This document shows positions 1 through 6,693 of a stretch of DNA of 9,461 nucleotides, piece by piece (within the stretch, counting starts at the first letter, position 1; each line of letters opens with the position of its first letter). The notes under the pieces are model-generated. The model was not told where the DNA came from. It was given only the letters and a program-made list of their open reading frames with translations, and did no database searches. The DNA is from Candidatus Solibacter sp. (GTDB taxonomy: Bacteria; Acidobacteriota; Terriglobia; Bryobacterales; Bryobacteraceae). The translations under genes and the position numbers were made by a program. The DNA lies in contig JADGNT010000138.1 in NCBI GenBank assembly GCA_017883345.1, positions 1 to 9,461 of the forward strand, read 5' to 3'.

Positions 1-30
1 CACTAATCGGCGACACAGGTCAATCGGCGG

Positions 31-1056
31 TCACCGCGCGGCCCCTTTGATCGCCTGCCGCCAATCCTTGACGCGGTACAGCGCCGGAAGGCCCAAGATC
101 AGTACCACCACGTAGCCCATGGCTTGCGAGACGAAGCTATACGCCAGTGCGGCGTCACGGCTGACGCCGAACGGGGTCAGCACGCTGACCGTAACGAACT
201 GATAGATCCCCACATACCCGGGCGTCGAGGGCAGCGCGCTTCCCAACCCCAGGCCCGTCAACAAAAGCAGGGCCACGCGGAACGGCAAGTCCAACCCCAG
301 GGCGTGAGCGCCCAGCATGACAGTAACGCAGTCCAGGGACCAGACCACGACGGTCCAGAAAGCAAAACCCGCCAGCCGCCCGGGGCTGTGAAACGTCCGC
401 AGGCCGAGTAGAATCTGGGCCGCCAGTTCCAGCAGGCGATCGCGCAGTCCCGCGGGCATGGGTATCCGTCGGAGTAGTCTCTCGACCAGATCCCCGGTGT
501 GCGGCACGATCGCGATGGTCAGCAACCCCACGCCGGCGATCAGCGCCGTGGTGCGGCTCACATCGCCCAGCCAGGCGGGCTTCGGGTTGACGCCCAACAG
601 CACCACCGAACTGGCCAGCACCAGCGCGATGGCGTCCACCATGCGCTCACTCAGAGCCGTGGTCAGCACGTAGGTCTTGCTCAAAGACGAGCGGCTGCTG
701 ATGATGTATGTTCGCACAAACTCCCCGGCTCGCGCCGGCAGGAAGGCATTGCCCAGATAGCCCGCCATGGTCGCCACAAATACCGTGAGCACGTCGAAGT
801 GGACGTCCGTGTTGAGCAGGATGCGCCAGCGGAACGAGCGCAGGAAAAAGGCGCAGCAGGTGGTCAGGCAGGCAGCCACCAGGTACTGCCAGCGAGCGTG
901 GGTAATGGTGGTCCAAACGCGGGCCCATTCCACCCCGCGCAGCGAGTAATACAGCAATACCGCCGCCAATGCGGCGGACAACAGCCCGTACGCAATGCGT
1001 TTCAGAGGTCTGGGAGGGCGGCCGATGCCGGCGGGTGCACCGATCACCGCGCTCAC
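31..1056 (-). CDS. LPG-synthase-TM / UPF0104 family integral membrane protein (flippase-like)
   Basis: The 341-residue protein has about eight hydrophobic segments, near residues 20-38, 58-73, 88-104, 133-155, 168-184, 230-252, 260-278 and 302-325. It carries the marks of the lysylphosphatidylglycerol synthase TM-domain family (PF03706, UPF0104): GNAFLPARAGEFVRT at 102-116, SERMVD at 136-141 and ALPSTPGYVG at 274-283. The soluble aminoacyl-transferase domain of full MprF is absent, so it is a stand-alone membrane unit. Such proteins are usually linked to lipid or polyprenyl-glycan handling; the substrate here is unknown. I chose the GTG at 1056 because it overlaps the TGA of the SIS gene in a GTGA, a common coupling arrangement. 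A GTG at 1047 is the alternative. The reading frame stays open upstream to 1503, but that part lies antisense-frame inside the SIS gene and is low-complexity Arg-rich, so I excluded it. The SIS, flippase-like and AsnB neighbours suggest envelope polysaccharide work (inference). Confidence 0.85.
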   Translation of the reverse strand: MSAVIGAPAGIGRPPRPLKRIAYGLLSAALAAVLLYYSLRGVEWARVWTTITHARWQYLVAACLTTCCAFFLRSFRWRILLNTDVHFDVLTVFVATMAGYLGNAFLPARAGEFVRTYIISSRSSLSKTYVLTTALSERMVDAIALVLASSVVLLGVNPKPAWLGDVSRTTALIAGVGLLTIAIVPHTGDLVERLLRRIPMPAGLRDRLLELAAQILLGLRTFHSPGRLAGFAFWTVVVWSLDCVTVMLGAHALGLDLPFRVALLLLTGLGLGSALPSTPGYVGIYQFVTVSVLTPFGVSRDAALAYSFVSQAMGYVVVLILGLPALYRVKDWRQAIKGAAR

Positions 1057-1634
1057 GCCCCCACGGCGGCAGGTTTCTCCGCGTCCATGAAGTAGTAGCA
1101 GATCATGTGCATCACGATCATATGCACATCCTCGATGCGGCCCATGTGCGGATTGGAGGCCTGTAGGTTCAACTGGGCGAGCGGACCCAGTTTGCCGCCG
1201 TCGCGGCCGGTGAGCGCGATGGTGCGGCAGCCGATCGAACCGGCATACTCGATGGCACGCAGCACGTTGGGCGAATTGCCGGAGCCGGAGATCGCGATGA
1301 CCACGTCGCCGGGTTGCGCGAAGTTCTTGAGCTGCTCCGCGAAGACGCAATCGTAGCCGACGTCGTTGGAGTAGGCGGTGATGGTGGGCAGCGAATCGGT
1401 GAGCGCCATGATGCGGAATCGCGACTCGCGCCCAAAACTCGCGCCCTTGACCATGTCGCAGGCGAAGTGGGACGCGGTGGAAGCGCTGCCGCCGTTGCCG
1501 CACACGAAGATGTGGCGCTTCTCGTCGCGCGCGCGCTTGAGGATGTCGATGGCTTCGGTTACCTTCGCCAGGTCGATCGATTCGATGGCCCGCAGAAGAT
1601 CGGCTTTATAAAGGGAAGGGAAGCTGTGCGGCAT
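1053..1634 (-). CDS. SIS-domain sugar-phosphate isomerase/binding protein, GmhA/DiaA-like
   Basis: The 193-residue length is close to E. coli GmhA (192). A single SIS domain shows the phosphosugar loop GNGGSASTASHF at 46-57, ISGSGNS at 115-121, LTGRDGGKLG at 141-150 and a C-terminal EDVHMIVMHMICYYF helix at 168-182. Against my recollection of E. coli GmhA, the catalytic His180 is kept (H176), but Glu65 becomes Asp60 and Gln172 becomes Glu168. The GmhA reaction, sedoheptulose-7-phosphate to heptose-7-phosphate for LPS or S-layer heptose, is therefore likely but not certain. A DiaA-like or other phosphosugar-binding role is possible. The ATG at 1634 gives the family's usual N-terminus; an upstream ATG at 1682 would add 16 residues that look non-conserved. 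It is the first gene of a minus-strand pair, and its TGA is shared with the GTG of the next membrane protein. It diverges from asnB across 91 bp. Confidence 0.88.
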   Translation of the reverse strand: MPHSFPSLYKADLLRAIESIDLAKVTEAIDILKRARDEKRHIFVCGNGGSASTASHFACDMVKGASFGRESRFRIMALTDSLPTITAYSNDVGYDCVFAEQLKNFAQPGDVVIAISGSGNSPNVLRAIEYAGSIGCRTIALTGRDGGKLGPLAQLNLQASNPHMGRIEDVHMIVMHMICYYFMDAEKPAAVGA

Positions 1635-1647
1635 GACTCGATCCCCA

Positions 1648-1653
1648 TTATAC
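1648..1653 (-). promoter_or_regulatory. Possible -10 box (TATAAT) ahead of the SIS gene
   Basis: A perfect TATAAT reads on the minus strand 13 nt before the ATG at 1634, in the 91-bp divergent gap with asnB. No convincing TTGACA-like -35 lies 16-18 bp further upstream. If the box is used, the 5' leader would be only about 6 nt, so the message would be nearly leaderless. This is a chance-level match in a short search space and is offered as a candidate only. Confidence 0.25.
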
Positions 1654-1696
1654 GCCGGGGTAGTTAGCGCCCACTCCGCCACCGATGCTAAATTCG

Positions 1697-1703
1697 AAGG
1701 AGG
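1697..1703 (+). promoter_or_regulatory. Strong Shine-Dalgarno-like AAGGAGG, badly spaced for asnB
   Basis: AAGGAGG is the best ribosome-binding sequence in the window on this strand, but it ends 22 nt before the asnB ATG at 1726. No ATG, GTG or TTG lies at the usual 5-10 nt from it. The asnB start is fixed by its catalytic Cys2, so either the site works across a folded spacer, a weak AGG at 1717-1719 serves instead, or the match is incidental. Confidence 0.3.
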
Positions 1704-1725
1704 ACCCCTTCGTCGCAGGCTTCCT

Positions 1726-3609
1726 ATGTGCGGTATTGCCGGTTTTGTGCGTCTCGATCAACCTGCCCAGCATTCGCTCGTCCAGGCCATGTGCGACGAG
1801 ATTCGCCATCGTGGTCCGGACGACGAAGGCGTACATGTCGATCGCGGGTGCGGTATCGGCATGCGCCGCCTCAGCATCATCGATCTCTCCACCGGCCACC
1901 AGCCGATCTCCAATGAGGATGGCACCGTGTGGATCGTGTTCAATGGCGAGATCTACAACTACCAGGAATTGCGCGCCGGCCTGATGGCGCGCGGGCACCG
2001 GTTCCAGACCTCCAGCGACACCGAGACGCTGGTTCACCTTTACGAAGAGGAAGGCGTGGAGGGTCTCAAGCGGCTCCGCGGCATGTTCGCCTTCGCCATC
2101 TGGGATGCCCGCCAGAGCCGTCTCCTGCTGGCCCGCGACCGCTTTGGCAAGAAGCCGCTGTACTACGCCGTACTGCCCACCGGCATCTATTTCGGCAGTG
2201 AAATCTCCTGCCTGCGCCAAGCCGGGGTTCCGCTCGAAACCGACCCGGAGGCGCTCCGCCTGTACTTCCAGTTCAATTACATTCCGGATCCGCTGACCGC
2301 CTACCGGGCCATCCGCCGGGTTCCCGCCGGTGGCTGGCTCACCTACCAGCGCGGCGCGGTGCAACAGGGCCGCTACTGGCAGATGCCGGTGCCGGCCGCC
2401 GAACCCGCGCCCGGCCTGACTCACGCCGAGGCCGTCATCCGCGTCCGCGAGAAGTTCGACGAAGCCGTGCGCATCCGCATGATCGCCGACGTACCGCTCG
2501 GCGCGTTCCTGAGCGGCGGCATCGATTCCAGTTCCGTGGTGGCATCCATGGCGCGCCAGTCGCCGGAACCGGTCAAGACGTTTTCCATCGGCTTCGAAGA
2601 AAGCCGCTTCAATGAACTGCCCTATGCCAAGATGGTGGCCGAGAAATATGCCACCGACCATCATGAAATCGTGGTGCGGCCCGAAGCGATCGGCATCATC
2701 CGGAAATTCACCAAACACTTCGGCGAGCCATTCGCCGACGCTTCCGCCATACCCACCTTCATCGTGAGCGAGTTCGCCGCGCGATCCGTCAAGGTGGCGC
2801 TCTCTGGCGATGGCGGCGACGAACTGTTCGGCGGCTACACCAGCTTGCAGCAGGTGCAGCGCCTGAGCCCGCTGGACCACGTTCCGCAATGGTTGCGTTG
2901 GCTGATGTCCTCGATTTCAGCCAGTCTGCCGTATTCCGCGTATGGCAAGAATTTCCTGCACATGGTGGGGAGGCGCAACGGTCTGGACCGCTATTTCGCC
3001 TTCAACTACGCGCCCTTCCACATGTGTTCGCGCCTGCTGCGGCCGGAGTGGATGATGCCCGCCGAGGCCGGCTTCCTGGCGCGCATTCTCCCCCATTGCA
3101 TCCTGCCCGAGGACGCCGGCACGCTCTCCCAGGTAATGTACTGGGAGGCCACCGCCAACCTGACCGGCGACATGCTGGTCAAGGTGGATCGCATGTCCAT
3201 GGCGAATTCGCTCGAGGTGCGCTCCCCGTTGCTGGACCACGAGTTGGCGGAACTCGCCGCCACCATTCCGCATGCCTGGAAAATTGCCGGGGGGCAGGGC
3301 AAGCGAATTCTGTTGGAGGCGCTCGGCGACCGTCTGCCCGCGGCACTGCTCCACCGCCCGAAGTGGGGTTTCGGCGTACCGCTGGCCGATTGGTTCCGCG
3401 GCGAGTTGCGCGAGTTTCTCTGGGACCACGTGACCGCGGCGGAGTTCCTCGATCGCGGCATCGTCTCACCGGAGTTCCTGCGCGCCCTGCTCCAAGAACA
3501 CGATAGCGGGCGCCGCGATAACAGCCACTGGCTCTGGTCGCTGCTCGTCCTGTCCCTCTGGTTCCAGGAGATCGGGCAGCCCGTTGTGCAACAGGAAATC
3601 GCTCCCTAA
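1726..3609 (+). CDS. asnB: Asparagine synthetase (glutamine-hydrolysing), AsnB
   Basis: The 627-residue protein makes asparagine from aspartate, ATP and glutamine-derived ammonia in the cytosol. The N-terminal class-II glutaminase domain starts MCGIAGF; Cys2 becomes the N-terminal nucleophile after Met removal, which fixes the start at 1726. It also has RRLSIID at 47-53, FNGEIYNY at 72-79 and the SSDTE segment with Asp98. The synthetase domain has the PPi loop SGGIDSSS from Ser263 and LSGDGGDELFGGY around 359-371, so both active sites look intact. The open frame extends upstream to 1633, but those 31 residues would bury Cys2. The last codons and the TAA lie inside a palindromic repeat (3601-3667). 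AsnB paralogues of this length are frequent in exopolysaccharide and O-antigen clusters, where they may amidate sugars or peptides. The divergent SIS and flippase-like genes make that possible, but a plain Asn-biosynthetic role is equally consistent. Confidence 0.95.
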   Translation: MCGIAGFVRLDQPAQHSLVQAMCDEIRHRGPDDEGVHVDRGCGIGMRRLSIIDLSTGHQPISNEDGTVWIVFNGEIYNYQELRAGLMARGHRFQTSSDTETLVHLYEEEGVEGLKRLRGMFAFAIWDARQSRLLLARDRFGKKPLYYAVLPTGIYFGSEISCLRQAGVPLETDPEALRLYFQFNYIPDPLTAYRAIRRVPAGGWLTYQRGAVQQGRYWQMPVPAAEPAPGLTHAEAVIRVREKFDEAVRIRMIADVPLGAFLSGGIDSSSVVASMARQSPEPVKTFSIGFEESRFNELPYAKMVAEKYATDHHEIVVRPEAIGIIRKFTKHFGEPFADASAIPTFIVSEFAARSVKVALSGDGGDELFGGYTSLQQVQRLSPLDHVPQWLRWLMSSISASLPYSAYGKNFLHMVGRRNGLDRYFAFNYAPFHMCSRLLRPEWMMPAEAGFLARILPHCILPEDAGTLSQVMYWEATANLTGDMLVKVDRMSMANSLEVRSPLLDHELAELAATIPHAWKIAGGQGKRILLEALGDRLPAALLHRPKWGFGVPLADWFRGELREFLWDHVTAAEFLDRGIVSPEFLRALLQEHDSGRRDNSHWLWSLLVLSLWFQEIGQPVVQQEIAP

Positions 3610-3667
3610 CGGTCGCGGCTCGGATTGCCGCGCGCAACTCGAATCAGAGCCGCGACCGTGAGGGAGC
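3601..3667. repeat. Long REP-like palindrome in the asnB/ROK convergent gap
   Basis: Arms of 21 nt at 3601-3621 and 3647-3667 match as reverse complements at 20 of 21 positions (core GGTCGCGGCTC / GAGCCGCGACC). They flank a 25-nt centre that can itself fold through TTGC/GCAA around CGCGC and GATT/AATC. The left arm encodes the last residues and the TAA of asnB; the right arm ends 10 nt before the stop of the converging ROK gene. Read as protein on the minus strand it gives PHGRGSDS...EPRPLGSDF-type peptides, which I recall as typical of dispersed repeats in Acidobacteriota-like genomes (memory, not searched). It may halt transcription from both sides, but no T-run follows on either strand, so a classical intrinsic terminator is not shown. 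Confidence 0.88.
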
Positions 3668-3677
3668 GGTTGCCTCG

Positions 3678-4559
3678 TCACTTCGCGCGGCTGGCCACGG
3701 CGGCGCCGATCACCGCCATATCGTGACTGGTGGGCACAATCTGGAAATAGCTGCCTTGCAGCGGACTCATTTTCACCATCTCCTCCAAGTACCCGCCGAG
3801 CACGCGCAGATCCACGAAATCGGCGTTCGGACCCGCCAGGTAGAAGCGCCCCGGACCGTCCAGGTGGATGCTGTTCGCCGTCCCGGCGGCCAGCGCGCGG
3901 TGCCACAGCTTCAAGAACTCGCCGGCCCGTCGATCTCCATGCCGCGCCGCCCCGAAGACCTCCTCCGGCTCCATATCCAAAAATCGCAGCCGCATGGCGC
4001 GATGCCCCATGATGCCTTCCAGGTGACCGATGCCGCCGCAACCGCAGTACCGCTCCTTGGGGTCCAGCGTGACCACCATGTGGCCCGCCTCCCAAACGCC
4101 ATCGTTGTGCGGATGGCGGCCGTACCCGATGCCGTCGCCGAGGTACCACACGCGCACCAGGAGATCCATCGATTCATGGGTCGCGGCGATGCCCGCGGCC
4201 AGCGCGTCGGCATCGTTGATGGCGATCACCGGCACATCGATGCCGCCGGCCTTCAGCGCCGCGCGCAGTTCATCGGCGATGTGCAATCCCTTCAACTGAC
4301 CCAGATTGGGCGATTCCAGAATCACGCCGCCGCGGATCACGCCGGGGAAACCGGCGCCCACGGATTCGATGGGGCCATCGGCCGCGAGCGCGCGGATCTG
4401 GTCGCGCAGAATCGCCACGATATCGCCGGCGGGAACGGTCTTCAGATCGACCTGCGGCTCCCCGGGGCCGGGATACATCTTCACGTTCCCCAGTTCGGCG
4501 CCCTCCACGATTCCCGCCCAGAGATGTCCCGTGGCCAGCACTCCGATGCTGCGTCCCAT
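3678..4559 (-). CDS. ROK-family (sugar kinase fold) protein with degenerate ATP motifs
   Basis: The 293-residue protein follows the ROK plan: GAGFPGVIRGGVILESPNLG at 69-88, the catalytic-Asp region INDADALAAGI at 114-124 (Asp116), LGDGIGYG at 140-147, and a zinc-type signature with His160, Cys172, Cys174, His179 and Glu181. It departs from an ordinary glucokinase in three ways. The N-terminal phosphate-1 loop (normally DxGGT) reads IGVLATGHLWAGIVEG, with no Asp. The phosphate-2 loop has Asp where LGTGIGGG has Thr. The third zinc Cys is His. There is no N-terminal helix-turn-helix, so it is not a ROK repressor of the NagC/XylR kind. It may be an altered sugar kinase or a non-catalytic sugar sensor. 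The ATG at 4559 has AGGAGG 4 nt upstream and starts 8 nt after the sthA stop, so the two genes are probably co-transcribed. Confidence 0.82.
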   Translation of the reverse strand: MGRSIGVLATGHLWAGIVEGAELGNVKMYPGPGEPQVDLKTVPAGDIVAILRDQIRALAADGPIESVGAGFPGVIRGGVILESPNLGQLKGLHIADELRAALKAGGIDVPVIAINDADALAAGIAATHESMDLLVRVWYLGDGIGYGRHPHNDGVWEAGHMVVTLDPKERYCGCGGIGHLEGIMGHRAMRLRFLDMEPEEVFGAARHGDRRAGEFLKLWHRALAAGTANSIHLDGPGRFYLAGPNADFVDLRVLGGYLEEMVKMSPLQGSYFQIVPTSHDMAVIGAAVASRAK

Positions 4560-4563
4560 CAGC

Positions 4564-4569
4564 CCTCCT
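4564..4569 (-). promoter_or_regulatory. Ribosome-binding site of the ROK gene, overlapping the sthA stop
   Basis: The minus strand reads TAGGAGGGCTGATG: the TAG ends sthA, AGGAGG is the Shine-Dalgarno site and ATG at 4559 starts the ROK gene. This decides the ROK start over the in-frame upstream codon at 4619, which lies inside sthA, and supports translational coupling. Confidence 0.85.
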
Positions 4570-5956
4570 AAAACCGCATCAGCTTGTTGATGCCGTTGAA
4601 TGCGGCTACCTTGTAACACTCTGCCAGAGTCGGATAGTTGAACACCGTCTCCACGAAGTAATCGATGGTGCCTTGGAGAATCATCACCGCCTGGCCGATG
4701 TGCAGCAGTTCGGTGGCCCCTTCGCCGATGATGTGCACGCCCAGGATCTGGCGCGTCTCCCGATGGAAGATCAGCTTGAGCCGGCCGCTGGTGTCGCCGC
4801 GGATCTGCCCGCGCGCCGTGTCGCGATAGTACGCCACGCCGACTTCGTAGGGAACGTCCGCCTCCGTCAACTGCTCTTCGGTCTGCCCGGTGAAGGAAAT
4901 CTCCGGAATCGTATAAATCCCGTAAGGATAGGTTGCCGGGTTGGATTGAATCTTCAACCCGACCGCGTTGGCCGCCGCCAGCCGCCCCTGCTCCATCGAC
5001 ACCGACGCCAGACTCGGGAAGCCGATAATGTCGCCGGCCGCGAAGATGTTCGGCGCCTTGGTCCGGTACTCGGCGTCCACCGCGATGCGTCCGCGGCTGT
5101 CCGCTTCCAGGCCCGCGGCGGCCAGATTCAGCTCTTCCACGTTGCCCTGCCGGCCCACGGCGTACAGCAGGACATCGCCAGAGATGATCTTGTTGCTCTT
5201 CATGCGCGCCACCACGCCGTCCTTGCCCTTGTCTTCCACGGCGGCGACTTCTTCATTCAGCCGCATGGTGACCCGATGGTCGCGCAGGTTGTAGGAGAGC
5301 GCCTCCACCATCTCCGCATCGGCGAATTCCAAGAGGCGCGGGCGCTTCTCCACCAGAATCACGCGCGAGCCCAGAATGGCGAACATGCAGGTGTATTCCA
5401 CCCCGATCACGCCCCCGCCCACCACGATCAGCGTCTTCGGAATTTCCGGGATGTCCAGGATCTGGTCGCTGTTGACGATGGTGCGCCCGTTGAGCGGCAC
5501 CGTCGGGCTGGTGGCCGGCTTGGCGCCGGTAGCGATGATGACGATGGGTGCTTCCAGGTCGCACTGCCCGCGCGAGTTCTCCACGCGGACGTGCGTGGCG
5601 TCCAGAAAACTGGCCCGCCCGGTGATCACCTCCACGCCGTTGCGCGTCAGTTGCGCCTGGGTCACGTCGACTTCCGTCTTGATCACCTGGTTGACCCGGA
5701 ACCCCAGGTCCGCCATGGTGATCTTTTCCTTGACGCGATAGTTGATGCCGTAGATGCCCTGGTATTGGAACCCGGAGAGGTGCATCACGGCCTCCCGCAT
5801 GGTCTTGCTGGGAATGGTTCCAGTGTTGACGCAGGCACCGCCCACGATTTCGCGCTGTTCGATCACCGCCACGCGGCGGCCGCATTTGGCGCCCTGAATG
5901 GCCGCCCGCTGGCCGGCCGGTCCGGACCCGATGACGATGATGTCGAATGTCCGCAG
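4568..5956 (-). CDS. sthA: Soluble pyridine nucleotide transhydrogenase (SthA), non-canonical start
   Basis: The 462-residue FAD enzyme (E. coli SthA is 466) moves hydride between NADPH and NADH in the cytosol. The FAD site GSGPAG is at 10-15 with Glu33 for the ribose. The disulfide region is GGACVNTGTIPSK (39-51): Cys42 is kept, but the second redox Cys of dihydrolipoamide dehydrogenase is Thr47, the mark of SthA. The pyridine nucleotide loop GGGVIG is at about 180-185, followed by VILVEKR, whose Glu fits NAD(H). The C-terminus VFNYPTLAECYKVAAFNGINKL is SthA-like rather than the HxHPTxSE of lipoamide dehydrogenase. Start problem: an in-frame TGA sits at 5957-5959 and the next codon is CTG (5956), giving (M)RTFDIIVIGSG. 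The first ordinary start, GTG at 5872, would delete the FAD motif. The true start is CTG, or the ATG was lost by mutation or sequencing error, or there is a frameshift from TTG at 5960. A palindrome lies 25 bp upstream. The stop overlaps the ROK ribosome-binding site. Confidence 0.9.
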   Translation of the reverse strand: MRTFDIIVIGSGPAGQRAAIQGAKCGRRVAVIEQREIVGGACVNTGTIPSKTMREAVMHLSGFQYQGIYGINYRVKEKITMADLGFRVNQVIKTEVDVTQAQLTRNGVEVITGRASFLDATHVRVENSRGQCDLEAPIVIIATGAKPATSPTVPLNGRTIVNSDQILDIPEIPKTLIVVGGGVIGVEYTCMFAILGSRVILVEKRPRLLEFADAEMVEALSYNLRDHRVTMRLNEEVAAVEDKGKDGVVARMKSNKIISGDVLLYAVGRQGNVEELNLAAAGLEADSRGRIAVDAEYRTKAPNIFAAGDIIGFPSLASVSMEQGRLAAANAVGLKIQSNPATYPYGIYTIPEISFTGQTEEQLTEADVPYEVGVAYYRDTARGQIRGDTSGRLKLIFHRETRQILGVHIIGEGATELLHIGQAVMILQGTIDYFVETVFNYPTLAECYKVAAFNGINKLMRF

Positions 5957-5980
5957 TCAAGGCACTTCAGAAAAGATATG

Positions 5981-6054
5981 GCCGCCGATGAACGCAGATA
6001 AACGCCGATAAGCACTCCTGGTGTTATCTGCGTTCATCTGCGTTCATCGGCGGC
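5981..6054. repeat. Dispersed-type palindrome between sod and sthA
   Basis: Two 31-nt arms (5981-6011 and 6024-6054) pair at 29 of 31 positions around a 12-nt centre that closes further by CAC/GTG. Each arm contains short GAACGCAGAT-like units in tandem (GATGAACGCAGATAAACGC on the left). Looser pairing, with AGAAAA at 5969-5974 against its complement TTTTCT at 6063-6068, suggests an element of about 100 bp. The GCCGCsGATGAACGCrGAT theme is one I recall as a very common interspersed repeat in environmental bacterial genomes. The stem is followed by T-rich sequence on both strands (ATATCTTTTCTG on minus, GTGTTTTCTTT on plus), so it could act as a bidirectional terminator separating sod from sthA. 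Confidence 0.9.
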
Positions 6055-6076
6055 TAAATGTGTTTTCTTTGCAACC

Positions 6077-6682
6077 CTACCCGTTAAAGCGGCTCTCGAT
6101 TTCCTTCCAGTTCACCACGTTCCACCAGGCCGCCAGATAGTCCGGACGGCGGTTTTGATACTTCAGGTAGTAGGCGTGTTCCCATACGTCGCAGCCGAAC
6201 ACCGGGTTCTTGCCTTCCATGATCGGGCTGTCCTGGTTCGGCGTCGAAATAATCTCCAGGCCGGACGCCGTCTTCAGCAGCCACGCCCAGCCGGAACCGA
6301 AGCGGCCCACGCCCGCGGCGTTGAACTTTTCCTTAAACGTGTCGAAGCTGCCGAAGGTCCCGACGATGGCCTGCGCCACCTTACCCACCGGCGCGCCGCC
6401 CGCGTGCGGGCCCATGATCTTCCAGAACATGGAGTGGTTGATATGCCCGCCCCCATTGTTGCGCACGGCGGTGCGGATGTTCTCCGGCACGATCGCGCAG
6501 TTGTTGGCCAAAAGCTCCTCGATAGTCTTACCCGCCAGCGCCGGAGCGGATTCCAGCGCCTTGTTGAGGTTGGTCACGTAAGCGTTGTGATGCTTGCCGT
6601 GATGAATCTCCATGGTCAGTTTGTCGATATGCGGCTCCAGCGCATCGGGCGCGTAAGGCAGCGGCGGTAGTGTGAATGACAT
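6077..6682 (-). CDS. sodA: Superoxide dismutase, Mn-type (Fe/Mn family)
   Basis: This complete 201-residue enzyme converts superoxide to oxygen and hydrogen peroxide. No signal peptide is visible, so it is cytoplasmic. Metal ligands are His27 ([11 protein letters not shown]), His83 ([11 protein letters not shown]), Asp165 and His169 (DVWEHAYYL). The GGGH stretch at 77-80 and Gln150 in STPNQDSP, rather than a Gln in the first domain, point to the manganese form; cambialistic use of iron cannot be excluded from sequence. The ATG at 6682 is 9 nt after the gatA stop, and its ribosome-binding site AGGAG (6689-6693) uses bases of the gatA TAG, so sod is probably the last gene of the dciA-gatC-gatA transcript. 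The palindrome just downstream may end that transcript. Confidence 0.96.
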   Translation of the reverse strand: MSFTLPPLPYAPDALEPHIDKLTMEIHHGKHHNAYVTNLNKALESAPALAGKTIEELLANNCAIVPENIRTAVRNNGGGHINHSMFWKIMGPHAGGAPVGKVAQAIVGTFGSFDTFKEKFNAAGVGRFGSGWAWLLKTASGLEIISTPNQDSPIMEGKNPVFGCDVWEHAYYLKYQNRRPDYLAAWWNVVNWKEIESRFNG

Positions 6683-6688
6683 AGCAGT

Positions 6689-6693
6689 CTCCT
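6689..6693 (-). promoter_or_regulatory. Ribosome-binding site of sod, overlapping the gatA stop
   Basis: The minus strand reads TAGGAG-ACTGCT-ATG: the gatA TAG (6694-6692) runs into AGGAG, 6 nt before the sod ATG. This supports co-transcription of a stress enzyme with tRNA-amidation genes. Confidence 0.8.

Noticed and set aside
1..30. A downstream gene or terminator beyond the flippase-like stop.
   Set aside because: Only 30 bases are present, with no clear hairpin or start; nothing can be supported.
1057..1503. N-terminal extension of the flippase-like protein up to 1503.
   Set aside because: The extra part is Arg/His-rich, overlaps the SIS gene in another frame, and the GTG at 1056 with its GTGA overlap is a natural start.
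1648..2889. A 413-codon open frame on the minus strand opposite asnB.
   Set aside because: It mirrors the codon pattern of the well-supported asnB gene and gives a His/Ala/Gly-rich product with no recognisable domain; a GC-rich shadow.
4568..5956. Dihydrolipoamide dehydrogenase or mercuric reductase as the identity of the FAD enzyme.
   Set aside because: The second redox Cys is Thr47 and the C-terminal catalytic HxHPTxSE is replaced by the NYPTLAE typical of SthA.
5253..5960. A minus-strand frame starting at TTG 5960 as a separate gene.
   Set aside because: It is the neighbouring frame of sthA with Arg/Gly-rich nonsense; kept only as a possible source of a frameshifted sthA start.
4673..6001. 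A 442-codon plus-strand open frame opposite sthA.
   Set aside because: It lies antisense to a clear SthA protein, is rich in His/Arg/Asp with no motif, and runs into the palindrome; a shadow frame.
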